A DNA stretch of 40,130 nucleotides from Flavobacterium collinsii (GTDB lineage: Bacteria; Bacteroidota; Bacteroidia; Flavobacteriales; Flavobacteriaceae), in assembly GCF_902804485.1 (NCBI RefSeq), contig NZ_CADCST010000087.1:1-40130 (forward strand), read 5' to 3'. Numbering within the stretch: position 1 is the first letter of the stretch; each line of letters starts with the position of its first letter. A program made the translations under genes and the position numbers. The notes beneath the pieces are model-generated. The model saw only the letters and a list, made by a program, of their open reading frames with translations. It was not told the DNA's origin and did no database searches. Shown in pieces: positions 32,867 through 40,130 of this stretch.

Positions 32867-33781
32867 ATGTCTAAAAAAGCACTTTATCTATTAGGCATTG
32901 CAATAACCATTATTTTAGGTACTTTTTTGTATTTGAAATTTTGCTGCAATTGTACTATGAAAACACCTGCGGTTGAAACCGAAAAAGTATCGATAGTTGT
33001 AGCTCAGGACGATACTTTTGTCCCTTTTATTCTAAATGGTTCAGGAATTGATTATCATACCAATGATAACCTCAAGTTCCTGAAAAACAGTTTTGCAGTG
33101 ATTCTGCCTGTGAGTGATTCTGTATCAATTGGAGTTCAAAATCTTAAAACCTTTTTGATTGCCAATCCGAAGCAAAAAATTACCATAACAGGTTATGCAA
33201 CTTCAGACGAAACTAATTCAACTGCTTCGGAAAATCTGGGTCTGGCAAGAGCGAATGATATCAAGAAGTATTTTGTATCTCAAGGCGTATCTGACGCTCA
33301 GCTAAATACAAAAGGTGAAGTGATCGACAAGTGGAAAATGACAAAAGATACATTATTAGGACCTGCTGAATATACATTTGATGCTCCCGGAGCTGCTACT
33401 CCAGTGGTGACTGATGAATGGATAATTCTGAAAGAAAAAATTAATGGTGATCCGTTAATTCTACATTTCAATACCAATAAATCAAGTGATAAATTAACAG
33501 CCGCTGAGGAACAAAAAGTTGCTGATTTAGTAAAATATATGGAACACGTAAAAGAAGCCGTAATTCTGGCTGTTGGGCATAGCGATAATGTTGGAAATCG
33601 TGATTCGAACGTAGCTCTGGGGCAAAAAAGAGCCGAGTTTTCTAAGAATTATTTGTCTAAAAAAGGGGTTGATGGTAACCGTATTACCGCTGAGTCAAAA
33701 GGTCCGGATGAACCTATTGGCGAAAATACCACCGCTGAAGGCAAAGCAAACAACAGAAGAACTGTTATCACAATTAAATAA
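32867..33781 (+). CDS. Membrane-anchored protein with two OmpA-like domains
   Basis: A 304-residue protein with a single N-terminal membrane helix (residues about 5-25, ending in FCCNC), then two OmpA-type domains. The first, about 45-150, has GIDYHTNDNLKFLKNSF, ITITGYATSDETN and LARANDIKKYFVSQGV. The second, about 190-304, has LHFNTNKSSDKLTAAEEQK, ILAVGHSDNVGNRDSNVALG, RAEFSKNYLSKKGV and the terminal NNRRTVI. OmpA domains bind peptidoglycan; the doubled arrangement with a single anchor is unusual. The next gene, 19 bp on, encodes a membrane-anchored helix-hairpin-helix protein, and the two probably work together. Confidence 0.87.
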   Translation: MSKKALYLLGIAITIILGTFLYLKFCCNCTMKTPAVETEKVSIVVAQDDTFVPFILNGSGIDYHTNDNLKFLKNSFAVILPVSDSVSIGVQNLKTFLIANPKQKITITGYATSDETNSTASENLGLARANDIKKYFVSQGVSDAQLNTKGEVIDKWKMTKDTLLGPAEYTFDAPGAATPVVTDEWIILKEKINGDPLILHFNTNKSSDKLTAAEEQKVADLVKYMEHVKEAVILAVGHSDNVGNRDSNVALGQKRAEFSKNYLSKKGVDGNRITAESKGPDEPIGENTTAEGKANNRRTVITIK

Positions 33782-33800
33782 TTAATCAAAATATACGATC

Positions 33801-34352
33801 ATGAATATACCTTGTATCTTAATACCGGCACTAGTGGGTTTAATCTGTGGAATTTTGGGTTACTTACTGGGAAAAATGAATTCTAAAGGTGACAATTCAC
33901 TTGCATTGTCCTTACAGGCTGATCTGGATGCCTGTAAAGCAAATACCCGAAATCTGAATGCTAAAATTTCTTCTCTGGAAGCTGAACTGGCTGCAAAAGC
34001 TAAGATTAACTCGGCACCACAATCATTTGCCGCTACAACAGCACCTCTAATCCCCTTTGACAGTGCGCTGGCTGCAACCGTGTATGGCAAAAAGATAAAA
34101 GAAAATGATTTGAAAGTTGTTGAAGGAATCGGCCCAAAAATTGAAGCATTATTCAATGCAGCAGGGATCAAAACGTGGCATGAACTATCAGAAGCTTCAA
34201 CCGAAAAACTGCAATCCATTCTGGATGCAGGAGGTGAAAATTATGCCATTCATAATCCAAGTACCTGGGCAAGACAAGCATTACTTGCTTACCAGGGCAA
34301 ATGGCAGGAATTAAAAGACTGGCAGGACAACTTACAGGGCGGAAAAGAATAA
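33801..34352 (+). CDS. Membrane-anchored coiled-coil / helix-hairpin-helix protein
   Basis: A 183-residue protein. Residues 5-25 (CILIPALVGLICGILGYLLG) form a membrane helix. Residues about 37-70 (LQADLDACKANTRNLNAKIS) are a coiled coil with leucine heptads. Residues about 105-180 carry a helix-hairpin-helix motif, VVEGIGPKIEALFNAAGI, and a second hairpin, LQSILDAGGENYAIHNPSTW. The HHH type resembles that of bL21-associated and predicted DNA-binding domains, so it might bind nucleic acid or a protein partner near the membrane. It is 19 bp behind the double-OmpA gene; terminator at 34374-34400. Confidence 0.8.
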   Translation: MNIPCILIPALVGLICGILGYLLGKMNSKGDNSLALSLQADLDACKANTRNLNAKISSLEAELAAKAKINSAPQSFAATTAPLIPFDSALAATVYGKKIKENDLKVVEGIGPKIEALFNAAGIKTWHELSEASTEKLQSILDAGGENYAIHNPSTWARQALLAYQGKWQELKDWQDNLQGGKE

Positions 34353-34373
34353 ATCCAAAATCAATATAACCTT

Positions 34374-34400
34374 AAAAACTGGCTTGAAGCCAGTTTTTTT
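34374..34400. terminator. Bidirectional terminator, HHH protein / menC
   Basis: AAAAACTGGCTTGAAGCCAG (34374-34393) followed by TTTTTTT on the plus strand; on the minus strand the same stem is followed by TTTTTAAGG. It lies between two convergent genes and touches the menC stop (34400). Confidence 0.8.
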
Positions 34401-35446
34401 TATGTGTTACTGAGAAAATCAAAATCCCAGTCTTTTGTAGTATTGTACCATAACTGCCCTTGTGAAACTTCAAGTGGGCAATCGAAATTATTGGTGTAAA
34501 GTCCTCCGGTTCCTAAGCCCTGAGGCATTACAGCGTTTTGCAGGAAAGTCCATTGTGCAATTGCATTGAGACCAATATTACTTTCTAATGCCGAAGTAAT
34601 CCACCAGCCAATTTGATACTTATCTGCCAGATCAATCCATTCCTTTGTACCTTTGAAACCTCCAATAAAACTAGGTTTCAAAATAATATACTGAGGTCTG
34701 ATTTTTTGCAACAGACTTTCTTTTTCTTCCAACGAAAAAGCCCCAATTAATTCTTCATCCAAAGCAATTGGGAATGGCGTTGTTTTACACAAATCAGTCA
34801 TTGCTGCAATATTTCCTTTTTTAACAGGCTGTTCAATACTATGCAAGTGATATTTATTCAATTGATTCAACTTATCTAAAGCTTCTTCTAAACCAAAAGC
34901 TCCATTAGCATCTACCCTGATTTCAATTTGCTCTGCGGAAAAATGACTGCGGATATAAGCTAACAATTCCAGTTCTTTTTCAAAATTAATAGCGCCTATC
35001 TTAAGCTTTATACAATTAAATCCAGTTGCTAATTTTTCTTCAATTTGTTCTTTCATAAAGGAAGCTTCCCCCATCCAGACCAAACCGTTTATGACAATCG
35101 ATTTTGAACCGGCTGTAAAATGCGAAGGAAACAAAACAAACGGATTTTCATTTTTAAGAGACAAAAACGCCATTTCAACTCCAAATTGTATCGATGGGAA
35201 TTCCAACAAAGCATTCCAGAGTGCTTCTTCTCCCAAATGAATATTTTGACAGGTCCATTGCAGTTTTTCTTCGTAATCTTCTCGATCATCAGCACTCAGG
35301 CCACGAAGTATTCCGCACTCTCCTATCCCTTTTTTGCCATCTTCTTCCAAAATAATAAACCAAGTTTCTTTCTCGGTCATAACACCTCTGGAAGTTCCGG
35401 AAGGTCTTTTAAACTCAAGCATGTATTTGTGACAGGTCGCTTTCAT
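34400..35446 (-). CDS. menC: o-Succinylbenzoate synthase
   Basis: Enolase-superfamily dehydratase converting SHCHC to o-succinylbenzoate in menaquinone biosynthesis. The residue pattern is intact: KxK as KLK (147-149, FNCIKLKIG), metal ligands Asp179 (VDAN), Glu205 (SIEQP) and Asp230 (ALDEE), and Lys257 (ILKPSF). The 348 residues fit the family. It is the last gene of a minus-strand run with menB and menA, separated from them by a TPR gene, a DUF2199 gene and a UPF0173 hydrolase. No menE follows inside the window on this side. Confidence 0.93.
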   Translation of the reverse strand: MKATCHKYMLEFKRPSGTSRGVMTEKETWFIILEEDGKKGIGECGILRGLSADDREDYEEKLQWTCQNIHLGEEALWNALLEFPSIQFGVEMAFLSLKNENPFVLFPSHFTAGSKSIVINGLVWMGEASFMKEQIEEKLATGFNCIKLKIGAINFEKELELLAYIRSHFSAEQIEIRVDANGAFGLEEALDKLNQLNKYHLHSIEQPVKKGNIAAMTDLCKTTPFPIALDEELIGAFSLEEKESLLQKIRPQYIILKPSFIGGFKGTKEWIDLADKYQIGWWITSALESNIGLNAIAQWTFLQNAVMPQGLGTGGLYTNNFDCPLEVSQGQLWYNTTKDWDFDFLSNT

Positions 35447-35513
35447 ATTTTACTTAAACTATATAAGTGATCCCATATCAAAACGAACAGACACACTCAC
35501 AAAGCTTTTACTT

Positions 35514-36716
35514 TTAATTGTAGAGTTTTAAGATTTTTTCGAAGTCTTTTGAAGGTAGTCCTGCTTTTTGAAAAACTAAAAAGTCTTGTTTTGTTTTTTC
35601 TTTCCAGCTCAAACTGTCTGTGACGTTTTGTGACTGGTACTTTTTGTAAATGGCTTTTGCTTCGCTATAATCATCGTTAATCAGGTAGACATGTGCCAAA
35701 TTTAATTTTACCAGCAACTCTGTATCGTCCAGTTTCTCACCTTCTTTCAGGAATTTAAGGGCTTTTCCGTACTGTTTTGTCAAAATATAACAGTATCCGA
35801 TAGAACTGTAATCCAATGCAGTTGCTTTTCCATCATTAATAATTGTATTCAATTTTGGAATCGCTTCGTTGTATTTTTGAAGTCTCACTAAAGAAGCTGC
35901 CTGAGCTCTCAGATCATTATAAACATTTTTAGAAATATCAGCATCTTTATAACAGCTATTTCCAAAGTCTTTATATGCTTTATTCTTCTCCATTGGCAGC
36001 AGTTTTTGAAATTCTGTATAGCGGTACTGTTTCATGATTTTTTCAAGAATACAAACACAAAAATCATCAGAATTAGCCATTTTCTGAGCCATGGTAGAGG
36101 TTTTGCAAAGGCTTATAATTTCATTTTTATTATCCTGATTCCATCCGCGATTGAGTTTGGTATCTACCCAAGGCACGACTTCCAAAACTATTTTTTGATT
36201 TAAAAGCCAGTTTTTGCTGTGAAAACCAAACCAGAGTGTATTTACATTCTGCCCCAGACAAGACGATTTATCGAGTGACAATCGTTTAGCATCTTTGCTC
36301 AGAGGGTCTTTCTGATCGTAACAGGCTTTATCGGTTTTTCCATCAGTAATGTACTTTTTTGCTGTTTCATTTGACGTAAACAAGGCATAGGTACAGGTAT
36401 CGTCGCCTGAAATTTTAGACATCAGAAAAACGGCTCCTGCCGATCCCTGACTAATTCCGGTTGGATCGGGAATTGATTTTAAAACGGAAACCAAACTGTT
36501 GGCCATTTCCTGATTTTCATCGAGAAGCGTGATTCTGTAGACGATTTCTGTGGTTCCAACAGGTAAATCTTCTGTTCTTAGCATAATTCTGTCACGGGCA
36601 GAAACTATAATCTCTTTTGTAGTGGCACGTTCTTTGTCCCAATAGCCATCTTTTTGCGCAAAAATGCTGCAGGAAGCGGTGCTAAAAAGAAATAGGGCAA
36701 TTTTTTTTAAAATCAT
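35514..36716 (-). CDS. Secreted TPR protein, unknown function
   Basis: A 400-residue protein with a signal peptide (MILKKIALFLFSTASCSIFA/Q). The first half is an uncharacterised beta-rich region with several cysteines (DDTCTYALFTS, TDKACYDQK, KSSCLGQN, FCVCILEKI). The second half, from about residue 275, has three or four TPR helix pairs (LRAQAASLVRLQKYNEAIPK, ALDYSSIGYCYILTKQYGKAL, VKLNLAHVYLINDDYSEAKA). Sits between menC and the DUF2199 gene with gaps of 67 and 41 bp. No link to menaquinone synthesis is evident. Confidence 0.82.
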   Translation of the reverse strand: MILKKIALFLFSTASCSIFAQKDGYWDKERATTKEIIVSARDRIMLRTEDLPVGTTEIVYRITLLDENQEMANSLVSVLKSIPDPTGISQGSAGAVFLMSKISGDDTCTYALFTSNETAKKYITDGKTDKACYDQKDPLSKDAKRLSLDKSSCLGQNVNTLWFGFHSKNWLLNQKIVLEVVPWVDTKLNRGWNQDNKNEIISLCKTSTMAQKMANSDDFCVCILEKIMKQYRYTEFQKLLPMEKNKAYKDFGNSCYKDADISKNVYNDLRAQAASLVRLQKYNEAIPKLNTIINDGKATALDYSSIGYCYILTKQYGKALKFLKEGEKLDDTELLVKLNLAHVYLINDDYSEAKAIYKKYQSQNVTDSLSWKEKTKQDFLVFQKAGLPSKDFEKILKLYN

Positions 36717-36757
36717 TTTAAAAAATTTATTTAAAGATCTCTTACAAACTTCGGGCC

Positions 36758-37267
36758 TTATTTTTTTAAGATTTCCCGAATTCTTTTTTCAGCCTCGGCT
36801 TTGGTGATTCCATTATAATAATCTTTCACAAAAGGATGGTCAAAATCTTTGTGCGGAAAAATTTCAGGTCTCTCATTGCCCGGTTTGGTGACTACGGTTG
36901 TTGGAATACTATTTAAAAATTCATACTGCGGAATGTAATTGGAAAGCCATCCAAAATATTGTGCTTCATGATTCTCCTCTTCTCCGTTTTCCAGATAATC
37001 TTCAAAGCTGTTTTCGCTTAAAGAAACCCAAAAACCATACTCCAGATCTTCACAATGATCGTTAACCTGCTGAACCAGAACCACTCTTATAAAACGATTG
37101 ATATGATCTTCCTGTTTAATGACGCAAAAATCCTGATAAATAACTGCAATTTCTTCTTTTTCCTGTTCTGAAAGCTTGTTGTAAGCTGAAGGCGAACTGT
37201 AAGCAATTGCAGGCCAGCTTTCATGCTCATGACCACAGCAGTCGCAAATAAATTTAGTATCAGTCAT
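36758..37267 (-). CDS. DUF2199 family protein
   Basis: A 169-residue protein with an N-terminal CDCCGHEHESWPAIAYSSP segment (residues 9-27), the defining start of DUF2199 with likely metal-binding cysteines and histidines. The middle has an acidic EDYLENGEEENHEAQYFG and the motif GWLSNYIPQYEFLN; the C-terminus has DFDHPFVKDYYNGITKAEAE. Function is unknown. It lies 6 bp behind the UPF0173 hydrolase stop, so the two are co-transcribed. Confidence 0.85.
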   Translation of the reverse strand: MTDTKFICDCCGHEHESWPAIAYSSPSAYNKLSEQEKEEIAVIYQDFCVIKQEDHINRFIRVVLVQQVNDHCEDLEYGFWVSLSENSFEDYLENGEEENHEAQYFGWLSNYIPQYEFLNSIPTTVVTKPGNERPEIFPHKDFDHPFVKDYYNGITKAEAEKRIREILKK

Positions 37268-37273
37268 TGTTAA

Positions 37274-37951
37274 CTATAATTCAATTGATTCTCCAATTTC
37301 AAGAAGCATCAAGTCTTTTCCTTTATCGAAGAATTTACGAATAGCATCTTCATGATCAATTTTAATGTAACCAAAAGTATCAAAGTGATAGCCAAGGATC
37401 TTGTCGCATTCTACAAAATCGGAAGCGATTATAGCATCCTCGACATCCATGGTGAAATTGTTCCCGATTGGAAGTATCGCCAAATCGAGTTTGGTTCGCA
37501 TTGGAATTAATTTCATATCCCATGTCAATCCTGTATCTCCGGCAATGTAAATATTCTTATGCTCGCCTTCGATTACAAAACCGCCCGGGTTTCCGCCGTA
37601 ACTTCCATCAGGAAAACTGCTGGAGTGAATAGCGTTTACATATTTTACTCTTCCAAAATCAAACTGCCAGCTTCCTCCATGATTCATAGGATGTGAACTG
37701 AAGCCTAATTTAGCATAGTAGTCTGCTATTTCAGCATTTGAAACGATCACCGCTTTAGTACGTCCTGCAATTGCTTCAACGTCCAGAATATGGTCGCCAT
37801 GTGCATGGGTAAGTAAAATATAATCGGCTTTCAGGGTCGTTATATCCACTCCCGCTGCCTGTGGGTTTCCTGTAATAAAAGGATCTACAATAATATGTTT
37901 TCCACCAACTTCAATACCTAAAGACGCGTGTCCGTAAAATGTTATTTTCAT
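37274..37951 (-). CDS. Metallo-beta-lactamase-fold hydrolase (UPF0173)
   Basis: A 225-residue metal-dependent hydrolase. The metal-binding HxHxDH motif is HAHGDH at residues 49-54. Further ligands come from NHGGSWQF, IAGDTGLTWD and GYHFDTFG. It is of the UPF0173 type, often placed beside menaquinone genes in Bacteroidota, which suggests a role in that pathway, but none is proven. It lies 30 bp behind menA and 6 bp before the DUF2199 gene. Confidence 0.88.
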   Translation of the reverse strand: MKITFYGHASLGIEVGGKHIIVDPFITGNPQAAGVDITTLKADYILLTHAHGDHILDVEAIAGRTKAVIVSNAEIADYYAKLGFSSHPMNHGGSWQFDFGRVKYVNAIHSSSFPDGSYGGNPGGFVIEGEHKNIYIAGDTGLTWDMKLIPMRTKLDLAILPIGNNFTMDVEDAIIASDFVECDKILGYHFDTFGYIKIDHEDAIRKFFDKGKDLMLLEIGESIEL

Positions 37952-37981
37952 TTTAATTGATTTTTAAAATTGAACTTTGTT

Positions 37982-38944
37982 TTATCTCCCTCCTAAAAAG
38001 AGGTTCACAATAATATCTGAGATCAATGAAATCATACATACCGTTAGCAATATCGAAAGTAAAAAGGTACTAAGCGCCAATTTTTTCAATTCAGGATCCA
38101 ACAGCTTTGGATTTTGGTTTTTATAAACGGTAATTAAATGTTTCGTTAACGGAATAAAAGCCAATAAGAATAAATACTGATCGAAGTTATAATCACTCAA
38201 AAAAGCAAAAATAACAACCAACAACATAGCTGTAATAATCAAAGTGAAATGATAAATTTTAGCTTTTGCACCACCAATCTGAACTACAATGGTATTTTTC
38301 CCCGATTTACGGTCTGATTCCTCATCGCGCATATTGTTCAGATTCAGTACTCCAACGCTTAATAAACCAATTGAAATAGCCGGTAAAATCAAAAGCGGAT
38401 CTACTTCTTTCGAGTATAAAAAGTTTACTCCTAAAGTGCTTACCAATCCAAAGAAAACAAAAACGAATACGTCTCCAAATCCTCTATATCCATAAGCCGA
38501 ATTGCCCACTGTATAACGAATTGCTGAAACTATCGCTGCAATTCCCAGCAATAGGAAAAAGATAGAGTATCCAAAATTACTTTCGCCAAAAGCAAAATAA
38601 ATTAGTACAATGGCAGACAACAACGTCAAAAACGAAGTAATTATAATGGCTTTTTTCATGGCCTGTGGCGTAATAACACCACTCTGAATGGCACGTTGCG
38701 GACCAACTCTGTCAGCATTATCAGTACCTTTTACACCATCACCGTAATCATTTGCAAAGTTGGACAAAACCTGTAAACCAAGAGTTGTTAAAAGTGCAAA
38801 GCCAAAAATTTTCCAACTGAATACTTCTGTTGGTGTGTTAATGGTGGCCGTCGGATTTGATAAGGCATATATACTTCCTACTATGATTCCGGAAACTGAT
38901 AAAGGTAATGTACGCAAACGAGCGGCTTCGATCCAATGTTTCAT
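37982..38944 (-). CDS. menA: 1,4-Dihydroxy-2-naphthoate polyprenyltransferase
   Basis: Integral-membrane UbiA-superfamily prenyltransferase joining DHNA to the polyprenyl tail, yielding demethylmenaquinone. The two Asp-rich motifs are NDYGDGVKGTDNADR (65-79) and NNMRDEESDRKSGKNT (about 204-219). About eight to nine helices span the 320 residues. menB lies upstream and the UPF0173 hydrolase follows 30 bp behind its stop. Confidence 0.94.
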   Translation of the reverse strand: MKHWIEAARLRTLPLSVSGIIVGSIYALSNPTATINTPTEVFSWKIFGFALLTTLGLQVLSNFANDYGDGVKGTDNADRVGPQRAIQSGVITPQAMKKAIIITSFLTLLSAIVLIYFAFGESNFGYSIFFLLLGIAAIVSAIRYTVGNSAYGYRGFGDVFVFVFFGLVSTLGVNFLYSKEVDPLLILPAISIGLLSVGVLNLNNMRDEESDRKSGKNTIVVQIGGAKAKIYHFTLIITAMLLVVIFAFLSDYNFDQYLFLLAFIPLTKHLITVYKNQNPKLLDPELKKLALSTFLLSILLTVCMISLISDIIVNLFLGGR

Positions 38945-38950
38945 TCTGTT

Positions 38951-39119
38951 TTAATTTTAGATTTTAGACTTTAGATTTTAGATTGTTGGATTCTTAATTT
39001 GAATTGCAATACTCTAAAATCTATCCTCTAAATTGTATTATATAATTAGGATTTAATCTCAAATTTAGCTCCCAGTTTCAGATTCAAAAATCTAAAATCT
39101 GTAATCTAAATTCTAAAAT
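38951..39119. repeat. TTTTAGATT-type inverted repeats between menB and menA
   Basis: The left cluster (38951-38984, TTTTAGATTTTAGACTTTAG and more) and the right cluster (39087-39119, AAAATCTAAAATCTGTAATC and more) are direct arrays of an 11-bp word, and inverted to each other. They span the 179-bp gap between menB and menA. Similar TTTTAGA arrays are common in Flavobacterium intergenic DNA as I recall it; they could form a long hairpin in the menB-menA message. Confidence 0.6.
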
Positions 39120-39123
39120 CGTA

Positions 39124-39957
39124 TTATGGAAGCCATTTATTCTCTCCGAAGTTTGGTTTTCTTTTTTCCAAAAAGGCATTTCTTCCTTCTTTTGCTTCTT
39201 CGGTCATGTAAGCCAAACGAGTGGCTTCTCCGGCAAAAACCTGCTGACCAACCATACCGTCGTCTGTTAAGTTCATGGCAAATTTTAGCATTTTGATAGA
39301 AGTTGGAGATTTTTGTAAAATTTCCTGTGCCCATTCATAAGCAGTAGCTTCAAGTTCGTCATGTGGAATTACGGCGTTCACCATTCCCATATCCATAGCT
39401 TCCTGAGCAGAGTAATTACGACCTAAAAAGAAAATTTCACGTGCTTTTTTCTGTCCTACCATTTTGGCTAAATAAGCAGATCCGTAACCACCGTCAAAAC
39501 TGGTTACATCGGCATCTGTTTGTTTGAAAATAGCGTGTTCTTTACTTGCCAAAGTCATATCGCAAACTACGTGTAAACTGTGTCCGCCACCAACGGCCCA
39601 ACCTGGTACAACTGCAATAACAACTTTAGGCATGAATCGAATTAAACGTTGCACTTCAAGGATGTTTAAGCGATGCTGACCGTCTTCACCTACATAACCC
39701 TGGTGTCCGCGTGCGTTTTGGTCGCCCCCGCTGCAAAAAGAATAAACACCGTCTTTGGTTGACGGACCTTCAGCAGAAAGCAGTACCACTCCTATTGAAG
39801 TGTCTTCCTGTGCATCGTAAAAAGCCTGGTATAATTCTGAAGTTGTCTTTGGACGGAAGGCATTTCTAACATTTGGTCTATTAAAAGCAATTCTCGCAAC
39901 TCCATTACATTTTTTATAAGTGATATCTTCAAATTCTCTGGCAGTAATCCAATCCAT
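39124..39957 (-). CDS. menB: 1,4-Dihydroxy-2-naphthoyl-CoA synthase
   Basis: Crotonase-fold enzyme closing the ring of o-succinylbenzoyl-CoA to DHNA-CoA. Typical MenB features: NRPNVRNAFRPKTTSEL, SFCSGGDQNARG (oxyanion hole and CoA contact), VVPGWAVGGGHSLHVVCDMT, TDADVTSFDGGYGSAYLAK with the conserved active-site aspartate, and a C-terminal KRKPNFGENKWLP. 277 residues is the family length. It is first in the minus-strand menaquinone run; no clear TAnnTTTG box is seen upstream. The 173 bp after it to the window edge hold no gene. Confidence 0.95.
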   Translation of the reverse strand: MDWITAREFEDITYKKCNGVARIAFNRPNVRNAFRPKTTSELYQAFYDAQEDTSIGVVLLSAEGPSTKDGVYSFCSGGDQNARGHQGYVGEDGQHRLNILEVQRLIRFMPKVVIAVVPGWAVGGGHSLHVVCDMTLASKEHAIFKQTDADVTSFDGGYGSAYLAKMVGQKKAREIFFLGRNYSAQEAMDMGMVNAVIPHDELEATAYEWAQEILQKSPTSIKMLKFAMNLTDDGMVGQQVFAGEATRLAYMTEEAKEGRNAFLEKRKPNFGENKWLP

Positions 39958-40130
39958 TTCTGTTTGTTTAGTTTTAAATAATTGATAGTGTAAAAATAAA
40001 GCATTTTTATATTTTTACCTATCCCTATTTGCTTTTAGTGTTGACTAAAATCATATGCAATGTTAACAATTAGTATACTCTTACAAAAAATAATATTTTT
40101 TAACAGTAGTTTTAAAAAATAATATTTTAT
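39958..40130. other. Upstream of menB, no gene seen
   Basis: AT-rich DNA with a direct repeat of AAAAAATAATATTTT at 40085-40099 and 40114-40128. No ORF, hairpin terminator or promoter box of the TAnnTTTG type could be supported here. Confidence 0.5.

Noticed and set aside
40085..40128. Direct repeat AAAAAATAATATTTT as an attachment site or origin motif
   Set aside because: AT-rich low complexity at the window edge; no further support.
1..40130. CRISPR array, insertion sequence, prophage or toxin-antitoxin system
   Set aside because: No regular repeat-spacer pattern, transposase, integrase or phage structural gene was found; the only lone HTH gene is paired with a carboxypeptidase.

Overview
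The window looks like chromosomal DNA of a Flavobacterium or close relative (Bacteroidota, Flavobacteriia). The reasons are AT-rich DNA, Bacteroidota-type promoters (TTG, about 19 nt, TAnnTTTG) in front of many genes, few Shine-Dalgarno sequences, the menaquinone genes, a YpdA-like bacillithiol-disulfide reductase, and intergenic palindromes of a kind familiar from that genus. About 39 protein genes, one tRNA and several decayed genes can be supported. There is no rRNA, CRISPR array, insertion sequence or prophage.

Region by region. 1-2980 is an accessory strip: a PD40 beta-propeller protein, a propeller lipoprotein, two short C-terminal gene remnants (61-159 and 2610-2705) and decayed palindromes. 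2981-4260 holds deoD and a tRNA-Val(UAC) followed by two tRNA-Val relics in a roughly 183-bp tandem arrangement. 4451-7590 is an ABC exporter plus an outer-membrane porin-like protein. 7677-10184 holds divergent proline dehydrogenase and aroB. 10243-13374 is a polyamine block: a candidate 59-residue ORF or leader RNA, arginine decarboxylase, a deoxyhypusine-synthase-like enzyme and a very acidic small protein, with no agmatinase gene in the block. recQ follows. 15811-19494 (minus) holds DinB-like, PEP carboxylase and Lrp-type regulator genes. 19572-21500 is a divergent M14 carboxypeptidase/XRE regulator pair. Its intergenic region carries at least five copies of a GTTTAC-N4-GTAAAC palindrome, two of them placed exactly over the -7 promoter elements. 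21587-25091 is a PlsC-type acyltransferase and a tight plus-strand run (SAM methyltransferase fold, stand-alone M23 domain, lipoprotein, secreted protein, NTF2-like). 25234-31046 holds an APC permease with a soluble tail, a class-V aminotransferase, msrA and selO. 31222-34352 holds a YpdA-like reductase overlapping or abutting a CYTH protein, then a double-OmpA protein with a membrane-anchored helix-hairpin-helix partner. 34400-39957 (minus) is a menaquinone cluster: menB, menA, UPF0173 hydrolase, DUF2199, TPR protein, menC.

Most genes are core metabolism (shikimate to menaquinone, proline catabolism, anaplerosis, nucleoside salvage, methionine and thiol repair). The least explained items are the self-overlapping operator system at 20740-21047, the ORF or leader upstream of speA, the agmatinase-free ADC/DHS pair, the OmpA/HHH pair and the cytoplasmic M23 operon. 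Start sites, families and motifs were read by eye. No database search was run.
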